From assembly GCF_006439015.1 (NCBI RefSeq), contig NZ_RCZG01000006.1, positions 1 through 64,000 of the forward strand: 64,000 bases of DNA, given 5' to 3'. A model generated the notes under the pieces. The model was not told where the DNA came from. It searched no databases and saw only the letters and a list, made by a program, of their open reading frames with translations. Source of the DNA: Mycolicibacterium hodleri (lineage in GTDB: Bacteria; Actinomycetota; Actinomycetes; Mycobacteriales; Mycobacteriaceae). Made by a program: the position numbers and the translations under genes. Of the stretch, positions 18,430-29,793 are shown in pieces (within the stretch, counting starts at the first letter, position 1; each line of letters begins with the position of its first letter).

Positions 18430-18596
18430 CCCCCGATCGCTCCGCTCCTGCCCGCCGGAACATCCCCCGGTCGCTCCGCTCCTGCCCGCCGGAACATCCC
18501 CCGGTCGCTCCGCTCCTGCCCGCCGGAACATCCCCCGGTCGCTCCGCTCCTGCCCGCCGGAACATCCCCCGGTCGCTCCGCTCCTGCCCGCCGGAA
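18430..18596. repeat. 34-bp tandem minisatellite, five copies, directly upstream of glbO
   Basis: Copies start at 18430, 18464, 18498, 18532 and 18566. The unit begins CCCCCGGTCGCTCCGCTCC and ends CCCGCCGGAACAT. Copy 1 has one change (CCCGATC) and copy 5 ends GAAGCA instead of GAACAT. Thirty-four is not a multiple of three, and no gene reads through it. It ends 6 bases before the glbO ATG, so it lies in the promoter/leader. Near-identity suggests recent expansion, a VNTR like mycobacterial MIRU loci. Confidence 0.95.
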
Positions 18597-18602
18597 GCAA
18601 CA

Positions 18603-19007
18603 ATGGACCCCGTGACGGAACAACCAGCGTCGTTCTACGACGAAGTCGGCGGTGCCGAGACGTTCCGCGCCATCGTGTCGCGGTTCTATCAACTGGTCCG
18701 CGACGACGAGATCCTGCGACCTCTCTACCCCGATGACGACCTCGACGGCGCCGAGGAGCGATTGCGCATGTTCCTCGAGCAATACTGGGGCGGGCCGAGG
18801 ACATACTCCGACCAACGAGGACACCCGCGGCTGCGGATGCGACATGCGCCGTTTCGCGTCGGACCCTTCGAACGCGACGCGTGGCTGCGCTGCATGCACA
18901 CCGCCGTCGCCGAAGTCGACTCGCAGACTCTCGACGACGCTCACCGCCAGCTGCTGCTGAACTACCTCAACATGGCCGCGGATTCGATGATCAACTCGCC
19001 CTTCTAA
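18603..19007 (+). CDS. glbO: Truncated hemoglobin O
   Basis: 134 residues of the group II 2-on-2 globin family. Proximal heme ligand H81 in RMRHAPF; distal-pocket Y29 (B10), Y42 (CD1) and W94 (G8) correspond to Y23, Y36 and W88 of M. tuberculosis trHbO. It binds O2 with high affinity and may help respiration or redox defence at the membrane. The ATG at 18603 abuts the 34-bp repeats; a GTG nine bases on is the alternative start. No RBS other than the repeat edge is visible. Confidence 0.95.
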   Translation: MDPVTEQPASFYDEVGGAETFRAIVSRFYQLVRDDEILRPLYPDDDLDGAEERLRMFLEQYWGGPRTYSDQRGHPRLRMRHAPFRVGPFERDAWLRCMHTAVAEVDSQTLDDAHRQLLLNYLNMAADSMINSPF

Positions 19008-19270
19008 CGTCCGACATCAGGTTGTCTCCGGCTGGGGCCGACCGTAGCGAGTCCGAAGAATGGCGCTGTCGCACTACTCGCGAATGGCACTGATCTTGGC
19101 GTCGCGCAGTTCGACGACATGAGGCATAGAGCCATGGCTCGAGCACGCCCGCCGTTGCTTGGTTCGCGAAGAAGCCGAGAACAACGTCTTGCTGTCCGAA
19201 GCGTTCATCCCGATCTCGTCGTCCGTCGCCGGCCGCCGTGACTCCACCACGACACCTCGGCGCACTAGGA
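19008..19270. other. Gap with a possible SnoaL-like gene remnant
   Basis: On the minus strand a short frame (19074-19265) ends PHVVELRDAKISAIRE, which resembles the last strand of SnoaL/NTF2-like proteins. Its upstream part does not fit that family, and the complete domain (about 120 residues) is absent. In M. tuberculosis aglA, Rv2472 and Rv2473 occupy this interval; none is here. Read as decay debris. Confidence 0.3.
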
Positions 19271-19966
19271 CTAGCGCAGCACTACGGCGGGGTCGCCACG
19301 TCGGCGGTAGATGGTCCCGAAGCGGGCGTCAACGCGCAACCAGTTCGGCAGCACGCGGACGCGGACGACCTCGTCGGGCGCCACCGACTCCGGAGCGAAC
19401 TGATCTGTGGTATTCGATTGGGGCAGGAAACCCATTGCCGTCAAAGCGAATACGCACCGCATCGGGATGCCGACCGCTGCGTCGCCCGAACTGACCGCGA
19501 CGACTTCCTGGTCCAACAACGACGCAGGAGGACCATGGGCACTGCCATACTCCTTGGCCAATGAGACGCCCTGCTGCGCGAGATCGAGTACCACCCGCGC
19601 CGGGACGTCGTCTAGGTGGACGAAGCCAGTCTCCGGAGGAAGCATCCCGCGCCAGGCGGAGTCCATCGCGAACCCGGGATCCACGAAACCCGAGCGGTCC
19701 ATCGACGGCAGCGCCATCACCAGAGCATCGGCGCCGACGGATAGATCGGCTGGCGTGACGCGACCACCCACCACGCGGCTCGCCAGCACGTCGAAACCCG
19801 TTGCCACCCAAGCGACGACCTGTCCTTCCGGACGCTGGCGCAACCGGATGACACTGGCAAGGTCGAGGCGGATGGCCCGCTCGACGAACGTCGCCAGATC
19901 CTCGCGATGGGCGGCATCGTCGAGCCACAGCCCACGCTCGCCCGCCCCTCCGCTGAAATTGCTCAT
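19271..19966 (-). CDS. Conserved hypothetical protein (Rv2474c type)
   Basis: 231 residues from the ATG at 19966, with AGAAGG before it. Recognisable mycobacterial pattern GLWLDDAAHREDLATFVERA and IRLRQRPEGQVVAWVATGFDVLASRVV. No membrane segment or catalytic motif was seen, and no function is known. It lies 28 bp after the thioesterase gene on the same strand and probably belongs to the gdh-thioesterase transcript. The order matches Rv2476c-Rv2475c-Rv2474c. Confidence 0.75.
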   Translation of the reverse strand: MSNFSGGAGERGLWLDDAAHREDLATFVERAIRLDLASVIRLRQRPEGQVVAWVATGFDVLASRVVGGRVTPADLSVGADALVMALPSMDRSGFVDPGFAMDSAWRGMLPPETGFVHLDDVPARVVLDLAQQGVSLAKEYGSAHGPPASLLDQEVVAVSSGDAAVGIPMRCVFALTAMGFLPQSNTTDQFAPESVAPDEVVRVRVLPNWLRVDARFGTIYRRRGDPAVVLR

Positions 19967-19994
19967 CGCCACCTTCTGCTCGTCGCGCTAGCGC

Positions 19995-20408
19995 TCATCG
20001 CTGGTAGCGCTGCAGATACTCCCGGTGGTGCGGTGCCAGCCGGACCAAGCGCTGCTCCTCGATGTGGAACGAGGCCAGCTGCGATTCGCCGATGACGGCG
20101 GGCTTGGAGTCGGGATCCGCCAGTGCAGACCGCACCTCATATTCGAGGGTGAAGTCGACCGCACGCAGTCGCTTAAGCCAAATCGTCACCTGCAGTGGCG
20201 AATCCGCGAGCCGCAACTGCCCCTTGTAGATGACTCGCACTTCCGCGATCAACAAACCGATGGTGTCGAAGTCGTTTGCGAAGGGTTCCGTAAGGAAGGG
20301 CACCCGCGCTTCTTCGAGGATCGTCACCATGGTGCCGTGGTTGACGTGCTGGTACATGTCGATGTCCGACCAGCGCACGGGCACCGATGTCGTGAATCTT
20401 GAGATCAA
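19995..20408 (-). CDS. Hot-dog-fold acyl-CoA thioesterase (Rv2475c type)
   Basis: 137 residues from a TTG at 20408 whose TTGA overlaps the gdh stop; longer frames run back inside gdh and are unlikely. Hot-dog motif [20 protein letters not shown] contains the catalytic Asp of the 4-hydroxybenzoyl-CoA thioesterase/YbgC family (DxDxxxHVNN-like). It hydrolyses an acyl-CoA of unknown chain. Translational coupling to gdh is conserved in M. tuberculosis. Confidence 0.85.
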   Translation of the reverse strand: MISRFTTSVPVRWSDIDMYQHVNHGTMVTILEEARVPFLTEPFANDFDTIGLLIAEVRVIYKGQLRLADSPLQVTIWLKRLRAVDFTLEYEVRSALADPDSKPAVIGESQLASFHIEEQRLVRLAPHHREYLQRYQR

Positions 20409-23400
20409 CCGGTTGTTCCCGTTCCGCTCGTCCTCGTCATACTGCGGATCTGACGGGCAGCCACCGACAGCGTCGCCAGGTCCTTCTCGCCGTCCTCGTA
20501 GATCTCGCTGAGGGTGCGACGTGCTCGAGCCAATCGGGAACTGTTCGACAGCTCCCATTCCTCGATCTTCTGCTCACCGGTCTCGTCGGGTTCACCGACG
20601 GCGAGAACGTCGAAGCACAGCGCCCGCAGAGACCCGTAGATGTCGTCGCGGATCGCCAAGCGGGCCAACGCATGCCACCGGTCATCGCGGGCCAGCCGCG
20701 ATATGGCCGTGAGCAGGCTATCGGCGCCCAGGTGGTCCATCAACGTGAAGTAGGCGTCGGCCACCTCGACGGGATCGCGATCGGCGATGTCGGCGATGTC
20801 GATGACGTCGAGCAGGCTGTACTGATAAAGCCCGGTCGCGACCGCCATCGCCAAGTCCTCGGACACGCCGTGCGCCATGAAGTCACTCGAATCCTTGGCC
20901 ACGATCGCTCGGTCGTCTCCACGAAGCCACTCCGACATCCGCGGTGTCAGGTCGGCCACCTTCGCGGCGAACCGGTTGACCTCCGCGCCCACCGCCAGGG
21001 GCTGCGGGCGGTAGTTGAGCAGCCATCGTCCAGCCCGATCGATCAGCCGGCGCAGATCGAGTGTCATTCGGTCGGTCACCGCCACCGGCACACCGGCAAC
21101 GCCTGCCGCCCTGATCTGCCGCCAGACGTCGCCGACCTTGAAGATCTCGTCGGTGGCGACGTAGGCGCGCACGGCATCGACCGGTCCGACGCCGACGTCC
21201 TCGCAGACGCGGTACGCGTAGCTGATCCCTCCGGTGTCGACGAGATCGTTGACGAGCATGGTCGTCACGATCTCCCTGCGTAGCTGGTGCGTGCGGATCT
21301 CCGGACCGAAGCGGTCGCGCAGCTGATGAGGGAAGTACTCGGGAAGGCGCGCCGCGAAGACCTCTTGATCCGGCAACTCACTCGCTAGCAACTCGTCCTT
21401 TAGTGCCAGCTTCACGTAGGCCATCAGAGTGGAGAGCTCGGGTGACGTCAGGCCCATCCCGATCTCGGTGCGCCTGCGGACCTCCTTCTCCGGCGGCAGC
21501 GCCTCCAGCTCCCGGTTCAGCCCACGGTCGGCGACGAGTCCCTTGATCTGACGGGCGTGCACCGACAGGAGGCCGGCAGCGTTCGCCCGGCTGGTGCCCA
21601 TCAAGTCGTTCTGTGCAGCGTTGTCCCGCAAGACGAGCGTCCCGACCTCGTCGGTCATGGACATCAACAGCGGGGTGCGCTCATCACCGCTCACCTGCCC
21701 GCCGTTGACGAGCGAGTCGACGAGGATCTTGATGTTGACCTCGTGGTCGGAACAGTCGACGCCCGCGGAGTTGTCCATGGCATCGGTGTTCACGTGGCCA
21801 CCGTTGAGTTCGAACTCGACGCGACCGCGCTGTGTGACCCCGAGGTTGCCGCCTTCGCCGATCACTTTGGCGCGCATCTGGTTTGCGCTGACGCGCACGG
21901 CGTCGTTGGCTCGGTCACCGACGTCGGCGTCGGACTCGGTCTCCGCCTTGACGTAGGTGCCGATGCCACCGTTCCAGAACAAGTCGACCGGCGCCTGCAG
22001 GATCGCCTTCATCAACGCGGGCGGCGTCATCTCCTCGACTCCGTCAGCCAGTCCGAGGGCAGTGCGGACCTCCGGGCTGATCGGGATCGACTTCTGTTCC
22101 CTGCCGTAGACGCCCCCGCCCTTGCTGATGAGGCTGCGGTCGTAATCGTCCCAACTGGACCGCGGAAGCGCGAATATCCGGTCCCGCTCCACCCACGACA
22201 CGGCCGAGTCGGGGTTCGGATCGAGGAACACGTGACGATGGTCGAACGCCGCGACCAGCCGGATGTGTTTGGACAGCAGCATGCCGTTGCCGAAGACGTC
22301 GCCACTCATGTCACCGACACCGACCACCGTGAAGTCCTCGCTCTGGGTGTCGACGCCCATTTCGCGGAAGTGCCGTTTGACCGACTCCCACGCGCCCTTG
22401 GCTGTGATGCCCATCGCTTTGTGGTCGTAGCCCACCGACCCGCCGGAGGCGAAGGCGTCGCCCAACCAGAAGCCGTAGGACTTGGCGACGTCGTTGGCGA
22501 TGTCGGAGAACGTCGCTGTGCCCTTGTCGGCGGCGACGACTAGGTAGGCGTCATCCCCGTCGCGGCGAACGACGCCCGCCGGTGAGGTGACGGCGCCGGT
22601 TGCCGTGTCGACGTTGTCGGTGACGTCGAGCAGTCCGGAGATGAACAGTCGGTAGCAGGCGACGCCCTCGTTGCGTTGCGCGTCGCGGTCGACGGCGGCG
22701 TCGCCGGTAGGTGCCGGCGGATTCTTCAGCACGAAGCCGCCCTTTGCGCCAACGGGCACGATAACGGCGTTCTTCACCGCCTGCGCCTTGACCAAGCCGA
22801 GGATCTCGGTGCGGAAGTCTTCACGGCGATCGGACCACCGAAGGCCGCCGCGGGCCACGTTTCCGAATCGCAGATGGACGCCCTCGACCCGAGGCGAGTA
22901 CACGAAGATCTCGTATCTGGGCCGGGGCAGCGGCAATTCGTCGATCAGTCCCGGGTTCATCTTGATCGACAGCACATCCTGGCTGCGAGCGGTCCCGGTG
23001 GCGGTGACGAAGTAGTTGGTGCGTAGCGTCGCCTGGATCATCGACGCGAACGCGCGCAGCACTCGGTCGGTGTCGAGGCTCACCAGTGCGTCGATACCCG
23101 CAGCGACGGCGACTGCCGCCGCCGAGGCATCGCGCTTCTTGCCGGCGTCATCGGGATCGAACAGCGCTTCGAAGAGTTCGACGAGCGCCCGTGCAGTCTG
23201 CGGATTGTCATTGACGACTGTCTCGATGTGCGACTGACTGTAGGGAAATCCCGCCTGCCGCAAGTACTTCGCGTAACTGCGGAGCACCATGACCTGCTGC
23301 CAGGTCAACCCGGCCCGCATTACCAGCTCGTTGAATCGGTCGATCTCGACTCGGCCGTGCCAGATGGCGGTGACCGTGTCGGCGAATCGTATCGCTGTCG

Positions 23401-25276
23401 CTTCACGTTGGTCGGCGTCATCTCCTTCCCGGATCGACTGCTGGGGTGAGATCTTGAACTGATAGATCCATACCGGCACGCCGTCGGCCCGGGTGACGGA
23501 GAACGGCCGCTCCTCGAGCACGACGACGCCCATGGACTGCAGCATCGGAAGCAACGCGCTCAGTGAGGCCGACCTGCCCGCGAGATACCACGTGAGATTC
23601 GCCGGCTGGTTCTCGCCACCGTCGGCGAACACCAGCTTGACCGAATCAACTTGCAGCTGTTCGATTATTGCGATGTCGCCGATCGCGTCGTGCGGCGTGA
23701 ACGCCTGCCGGTAGACCTCCGGGAAGGCGGCGGAGTAGTGCTCACCATTGGCCCGGCTGATCACGCCGGTCGGCACCGCTCCCATGAGCCGGTCACCCCA
23801 GGTACGCGAGGCCTCCGTCAGCAGACTCTGAATCCTGGTCTCGTTGTCCAGCGACGTGTCGACGTCCCCGGCCCGCGCGTCATCGGGAAGTCGGACCGTG
23901 AAGTGCACGACTGCCCAAGGTGACTCGCTCACTCGCGCGGTGTATTCGATGCTCTCGCCGCCCAGTTCGCGAACCAGGATGTCCTGCATCCCGAGCCGGA
24001 CCACGGTCGTGTACCTGTCGCGTGGCAGGTACACCAGGCACGACACGAAGTGGGAAAGCTGGTCGGTGCGCAGGAACAACAGCGCCCGGCGCCGCGACCC
24101 CAGATCGACGACGGCATTGGCCATGTCCAGCAGCTGCCGTGCGCTGAGCGAGAACAGTTCGGAACGCGGGATCGTCTGAATGATGTCCAGTGTGAGCTGA
24201 CCGGGATGACTGTTGTCGCCGTGCGACAGCGCGAGCGCCTCGCGGACGCGACGCGAGATGAGTGGGATCTCCAGCACGTTCGCGTTCGAGGCGGCCATCG
24301 TGAACAACCCGACGAACCGGTGCTCGACTGCCGTGGACTCGCCGGGGATGCTCTCGCGTACCACCACGATGTGCGGATGCGCGCCGTACCGCAGATAGCT
24401 CGGCATGGTCGCCTGCGCCAGCACCAGCAGATCGTCCTGGTCGGTCAGCTGTGGCAATACGTCGGTCCGCAGCCGCAACACGCCCAGCCTGCTGGAAGGG
24501 TCGACCGTGGCCCGACCGCCGGCGACCGAGCACCGTTGGTAGCCGAGTAGGACGAAGTTGGCGTCGGCGAGCCAGCGCAACAGTGCCGCCACGTCGCGGC
24601 GGTAGTAGGACGGGAAGTGTCCATCGCGGTCGGAGTCCAACTGGCTGGCGAGGACGACCACGGCGGCGCCGAGCGCCGCGGAGTCCTGCGCCACCTGGCG
24701 AGCGTCGGCAATGACGTTCGGGAGCAGCGCGACGGCCTCGGCGACGGCCTTGGCGTCCGCGGACGACGACAGCTGCACATGAATCCACGTCTCGTCGTTG
24801 CCGTCCGTCGGCACATCCGGAGCAGAAGAGGGACGGACGTCCACCAACTCCCCGGCCGGGTTCCGGCGCACACGGAACACCGGGTTCATGATCCCGACGT
24901 AGAGGACGCCCAGCCGGTGCAGGAGGACGGTGACGGTGTCCATCACTATGGCGTCCTGATCGGTGACGATCTGTATCGCCGGACCAATGCCGCTGGAGTC
25001 CCCGGCGCTATAGACCGCGACCTTGGTGTCGCCGGTTGACCGCTGCTGCCCGACGCGGCCGTGAGCAGCTAGCAGAGCGGGTGAGACCGTACGCTCGAGC
25101 AGATCCATTGGGATCGTCACAGAGGTATCCGAGGCGGCCACGGCGCCGCGCGGCCCCTGGTAGGTCGCGAGATACACCTTCGCGAGATCACTGGTGAGCC
25201 CGGTGTCGATGACGGCGGTCTCGGCCGAACCGTCGCCGTGCTGCCGACCTGGATACCCAGGATTCACCGTCGTCAT
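20405..25276 (-). CDS. gdh: Large NAD-specific glutamate dehydrogenase (GDH-180 class)
   Basis: 1623 residues from the ATG at 25276 (MTTVNPGYP); an in-frame ATG 57 bases upstream has no homology. Layout: N-terminal ACT-like regulatory region (about 1-700), then the catalytic core with [36 protein letters not shown] and KGGFVLKN (substrate lysines), the NAD-binding [15 protein letters not shown], and a helical C-terminus. It converts glutamate to 2-oxoglutarate and NH4+. In mycobacteria the enzyme is inhibited by unphosphorylated GarA. Full length for the class. Confidence 0.97.
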   Translation of the reverse strand: MTTVNPGYPGRQHGDGSAETAVIDTGLTSDLAKVYLATYQGPRGAVAASDTSVTIPMDLLERTVSPALLAAHGRVGQQRSTGDTKVAVYSAGDSSGIGPAIQIVTDQDAIVMDTVTVLLHRLGVLYVGIMNPVFRVRRNPAGELVDVRPSSAPDVPTDGNDETWIHVQLSSSADAKAVAEAVALLPNVIADARQVAQDSAALGAAVVVLASQLDSDRDGHFPSYYRRDVAALLRWLADANFVLLGYQRCSVAGGRATVDPSSRLGVLRLRTDVLPQLTDQDDLLVLAQATMPSYLRYGAHPHIVVVRESIPGESTAVEHRFVGLFTMAASNANVLEIPLISRRVREALALSHGDNSHPGQLTLDIIQTIPRSELFSLSARQLLDMANAVVDLGSRRRALLFLRTDQLSHFVSCLVYLPRDRYTTVVRLGMQDILVRELGGESIEYTARVSESPWAVVHFTVRLPDDARAGDVDTSLDNETRIQSLLTEASRTWGDRLMGAVPTGVISRANGEHYSAAFPEVYRQAFTPHDAIGDIAIIEQLQVDSVKLVFADGGENQPANLTWYLAGRSASLSALLPMLQSMGVVVLEERPFSVTRADGVPVWIYQFKISPQQSIREGDDADQREATAIRFADTVTAIWHGRVEIDRFNELVMRAGLTWQQVMVLRSYAKYLRQAGFPYSQSHIETVVNDNPQTARALVELFEALFDPDDAGKKRDASAAAVAVAAGIDALVSLDTDRVLRAFASMIQATLRTNYFVTATGTARSQDVLSIKMNPGLIDELPLPRPRYEIFVYSPRVEGVHLRFGNVARGGLRWSDRREDFRTEILGLVKAQAVKNAVIVPVGAKGGFVLKNPPAPTGDAAVDRDAQRNEGVACYRLFISGLLDVTDNVDTATGAVTSPAGVVRRDGDDAYLVVAADKGTATFSDIANDVAKSYGFWLGDAFASGGSVGYDHKAMGITAKGAWESVKRHFREMGVDTQSEDFTVVGVGDMSGDVFGNGMLLSKHIRLVAAFDHRHVFLDPNPDSAVSWVERDRIFALPRSSWDDYDRSLISKGGGVYGREQKSIPISPEVRTALGLADGVEEMTPPALMKAILQAPVDLFWNGGIGTYVKAETESDADVGDRANDAVRVSANQMRAKVIGEGGNLGVTQRGRVEFELNGGHVNTDAMDNSAGVDCSDHEVNIKILVDSLVNGGQVSGDERTPLLMSMTDEVGTLVLRDNAAQNDLMGTSRANAAGLLSVHARQIKGLVADRGLNRELEALPPEKEVRRRTEIGMGLTSPELSTLMAYVKLALKDELLASELPDQEVFAARLPEYFPHQLRDRFGPEIRTHQLRREIVTTMLVNDLVDTGGISYAYRVCEDVGVGPVDAVRAYVATDEIFKVGDVWRQIRAAGVAGVPVAVTDRMTLDLRRLIDRAGRWLLNYRPQPLAVGAEVNRFAAKVADLTPRMSEWLRGDDRAIVAKDSSDFMAHGVSEDLAMAVATGLYQYSLLDVIDIADIADRDPVEVADAYFTLMDHLGADSLLTAISRLARDDRWHALARLAIRDDIYGSLRALCFDVLAVGEPDETGEQKIEEWELSNSSRLARARRTLSEIYEDGEKDLATLSVAARQIRSMTRTSGTGTTG

Positions 25277-25372
25277 GCCGATCGCTCCTGCCTCACGCCC
25301 GCGCGCCGACGCTGGCGCGCGCGGATGTGACACTAGTTGGCTGCGGGGTCGCTGCGGGCAGACCCGCCGGAT

Positions 25373-27046
<1,674 letters not shown>

Positions 27047-27115
27047 GCTTTGGGTATTGCCTTTCCAGTGTGCGGGTACTGCTCAGTCGACCATCCTAGG
27101 CGTGAGCGATGTGGG

Positions 27116-27586
27116 CTACGCCGTCAGAGGCAGGCCCCCGCCCTCGATCTCGTCGTCGACGCCGTCTGTTTCATCGTCGTCGGAGGTCGTCTCGGCCCCG
27201 GCATCCGCGGACTCGGCCTCCGCGTCGGCGCGCCTGCGCTGCACGATGCTGGCGTTGCAGCGGCCGAGGTCGGGCCCCACGGCGGTGGCACGCACCTCGA
27301 CCGACGAGCGCCGGTTGCCTTCCCTGTCGTCGTACTCGCTGGTGTATAGCTGGCCGACCACGACGACGGGGTCACCCTTGGTCAGCGCGCCACCCACGCC
27401 GCTGACGAGTCGCCCCCAGCAATTCACGTTGACGAACAGCGAGTTGCCCGTCTCCCATTTGCCTTCGGTAGTACGTCGACGCGAGTTGCTCGCGACGCGA
27501 AACTTGACGACCTGTTGGTCACCGACCCGGCGGTGGATGGGGTCGGTGACGATGGTGCCCACCATGACGAACGGTGTCTCGAACAT
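27116..27586 (-). CDS. ssbB: Single-stranded DNA-binding protein paralogue (SsbB type)
   Basis: 156 residues from the ATG at 27586, preceded by GAAGGGA. OB-fold residues 1-110 (FETPFVMVGTIVTDPIHRR, NSLFVNVNCWGRL, DPVVVVGQLYT), then an acidic tail (TTSDDDETDGVDDEIEG) lacking the DDDIPF tip of the main SSB. Matches Rv2478c, the second mycobacterial SSB, expressed under stress and thought to act in recombination or repair. It is 70 bp upstream of ettA on the same strand. Confidence 0.88.
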   Translation of the reverse strand: MFETPFVMVGTIVTDPIHRRVGDQQVVKFRVASNSRRRTTEGKWETGNSLFVNVNCWGRLVSGVGGALTKGDPVVVVGQLYTSEYDDREGNRRSSVEVRATAVGPDLGRCNASIVQRRRADAEAESADAGAETTSDDDETDGVDDEIEGGGLPLTA

Positions 27587-27752
27587 TTTGTGTCCCTTCA
27601 TCGGTTCTGAGTTCGGCAGCGCCTGTCCCGCTGCTGAAGCCATTTACCGTCCGGCCGCCGACGCGGCGCTCCCGAGAAGAACCCATCGGGTGGCGGGCTG
27701 TGGATGAAGTGTGGACTGTGGATGAAGGGGCGGCCGCGATCGACCGGCAAGG

Positions 27753-29759
27753 CTAGCGTTCGTCGAGCGTGGACAGCTTCAACAGCATCGCGTTGTAGGC
27801 GGCGAGGTCGGCGTCGTCGTCGCGGTCGGCAGCGCGATCCAACCTCACGGCGGTGCGCTGGTCGGTGCGACGCCATTGGACCAGCAACGCGATCAACACC
27901 AGCACGAGCGGGACTTCGCCTGCCGACCAGGCGATTCCGCCACCAAGGCGTTGATCGGCCAAGAGATCGGAATGCCAACTCAATTGCAGCGACTGATAGA
28001 AGTCACCGGCCAGCACGGCCTTGGTTCCCATCAACACCACCCCGAAGAAGGCATGCAGTGGCAGCGACCCGAACACCACCGCCAACTTCGCGATGTGCGG
28101 AATCGGTCGAGGCGTCGGATCGACCCCGATGACCACCCAGTAGAACAGGTAACCGGTTAGCAGGAAGTGCAGATTCATCGCCACGTGAGCGGCGTGGCTG
28201 GAGACCGCCTCGTCGAAGATCCCACCGAAGTAAAGGCCGTAGAAACCCCCGACGAAGATCACGGTGGCGACGATCGGGTTGGTCAGGAACTTCGACACCC
28301 GACTGTGCAACGCCGCAAGAAGCCACTCCCGGGGACCGGGTGGATCGTCGCCGCCCACGGCGGGTAGCGCCCGCAACGCCAGCGTCACGGGCGCCCCGAG
28401 CACCAGCAGCACCGGCACCAACATCGACAGCAGCATGTGCGCCGCCATGTGCACGCTGAACATCGCGGGCATGTACCGACCGACGCCCGATGACGTCGTG
28501 AACAGCAGCACGGCGCAGCCGCACAACCAGGCCACGATCCGGCCCGTCGGCCAGGGGTCTCCGCGTTTGCGCAGCCGCCGCACTCCGGCCAGGTACAGGC
28601 CGGCGAACACGATGGCCGCCGTTCCGAGGATCAGGTCGAAGCGCCAGTCGAACAGGATCCGCGCCACCGTCGGCGGTCCCGCCAGGTCGTAGCCGATCTC
28701 GACCGCCGTCACCGACGGGTTGAACACCGCCGGAGGTGGTGGCGGTGTGCGACCCAGGGCGACGGCGATGCCGAAGGTCAAGCCGAATACGCCTGCCTCG
28801 ACCAACGCCAGCCGGATGAACGGGCCCCGCGCTTCCGGATTGACCTGTAGGGCGGCCACACCGTGACGTCGATGCAGCCAGCCAAGCACGCCCAGAACGC
28901 TCAGCGCAGCCGCCTTGCCGAGGATCAGCCAGCCGTAGCTGGTGTGCACCAGGTCAGCGGGTTGGATGCGGACCAGGGCGTTCACTACGCCGGAGACGGC
29001 CATCGCGACGAAACACCACAACGCGACGGCGGAGAATCGACGCGCAGCGAGGTCGGCGTGTTCGCCGCCCCGGATCGCGTGCGCGAGCAACGCGAGCAGA
29101 CCGCCAGCCCACAAAGCCCCAGCGACGACGTGGACGAACAGGCTGTTGGTGGCGAGGTCGTGCGACCCGCCGGCCGACGAATGTCCCGTCAGGACCAGCG
29201 GAAGCAGCGTCACCAGCGCGCCCCCGATCAGCAGCGGCGTCCACGACCAGCGGAGCACCGGGATGCTGACCACCGTGACGATTGCGGCCAGCAGCGCGGT
29301 CCAGCGCCACGCCCCCGCGACGTCGATGAGGCCGGCCACCGACCAGATCGCCGAGGGGTCGAGCCGACTGGTCAATGGTTGCCCAGTGATGTCGGAAACG
29401 GTCAGCGGGACCATCAGGGCGGCGCACACGGCCCACACGCCAGATGCGACGGTGCCCAACCGCAACGCCCGGTAGCCCGACGCGTCGAGCACCCCGTTGC
29501 GCTGCGGCGGGACCAGGAAGGCAGCGACGAGGAACGAACCCACCGCCACCACGGCGGCGATCTCACCTGCGGCGCGGAAGAATGGCAGTCCGTAATTGGT
29601 GACGGGGCCGGGGTCGGGCAGTCCGGTGGCGGTCAGCGCGGCGGCCAATGACAACCCGGCAATCCCCGCGGCAGTGGCCCCGGCCAGCACAGCGACTCCG
29701 ACCAGGATCGGCCACACCGTGCTATTGCGAGTGGTCCCCCGCGCCTCGACGATGGTCAT
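27753..29759 (-). CDS. CopD-CtaG fusion: copper transport and cytochrome oxidase assembly protein
   Basis: 668 residues with about 14 membrane helices. The N-terminal half (to about 340) is CopD-like (LFVHVVAGALWAGGLLALLAH, a His/Met-rich copper domain). The C-terminal half is a caa3-type CtaG domain (FSVHMAAHMLLSMLVPVLL, NLHFLLTGYLFYWVVIGVDP). The predicted role is copper import or delivery for oxidase assembly in the plasma membrane. The M. tuberculosis homologue (Rv0102) is elsewhere; here it occupies the place of the IS6110/Rv2481c interval. Confidence 0.88.
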   Translation of the reverse strand: MTIVEARGTTRNSTVWPILVGVAVLAGATAAGIAGLSLAAALTATGLPDPGPVTNYGLPFFRAAGEIAAVVAVGSFLVAAFLVPPQRNGVLDASGYRALRLGTVASGVWAVCAALMVPLTVSDITGQPLTSRLDPSAIWSVAGLIDVAGAWRWTALLAAIVTVVSIPVLRWSWTPLLIGGALVTLLPLVLTGHSSAGGSHDLATNSLFVHVVAGALWAGGLLALLAHAIRGGEHADLAARRFSAVALWCFVAMAVSGVVNALVRIQPADLVHTSYGWLILGKAAALSVLGVLGWLHRRHGVAALQVNPEARGPFIRLALVEAGVFGLTFGIAVALGRTPPPPPAVFNPSVTAVEIGYDLAGPPTVARILFDWRFDLILGTAAIVFAGLYLAGVRRLRKRGDPWPTGRIVAWLCGCAVLLFTTSSGVGRYMPAMFSVHMAAHMLLSMLVPVLLVLGAPVTLALRALPAVGGDDPPGPREWLLAALHSRVSKFLTNPIVATVIFVGGFYGLYFGGIFDEAVSSHAAHVAMNLHFLLTGYLFYWVVIGVDPTPRPIPHIAKLAVVFGSLPLHAFFGVVLMGTKAVLAGDFYQSLQLSWHSDLLADQRLGGGIAWSAGEVPLVLVLIALLVQWRRTDQRTAVRLDRAADRDDDADLAAYNAMLLKLSTLDER

Positions 29760-29793
29760 GACAACAGCGTATGGCGCGTCCCGGACTACCCGG

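Noticed and set aside
18430..18596. The 34-bp repeats as a CRISPR array
   Set aside because: The repeats are directly adjacent with no unique spacers, and there are no cas genes nearby.
19238..19991. Plus-strand frames opposite the Rv2474c-type gene
   Set aside because: Low-complexity, no RBS; the minus-strand gene matches conserved order.
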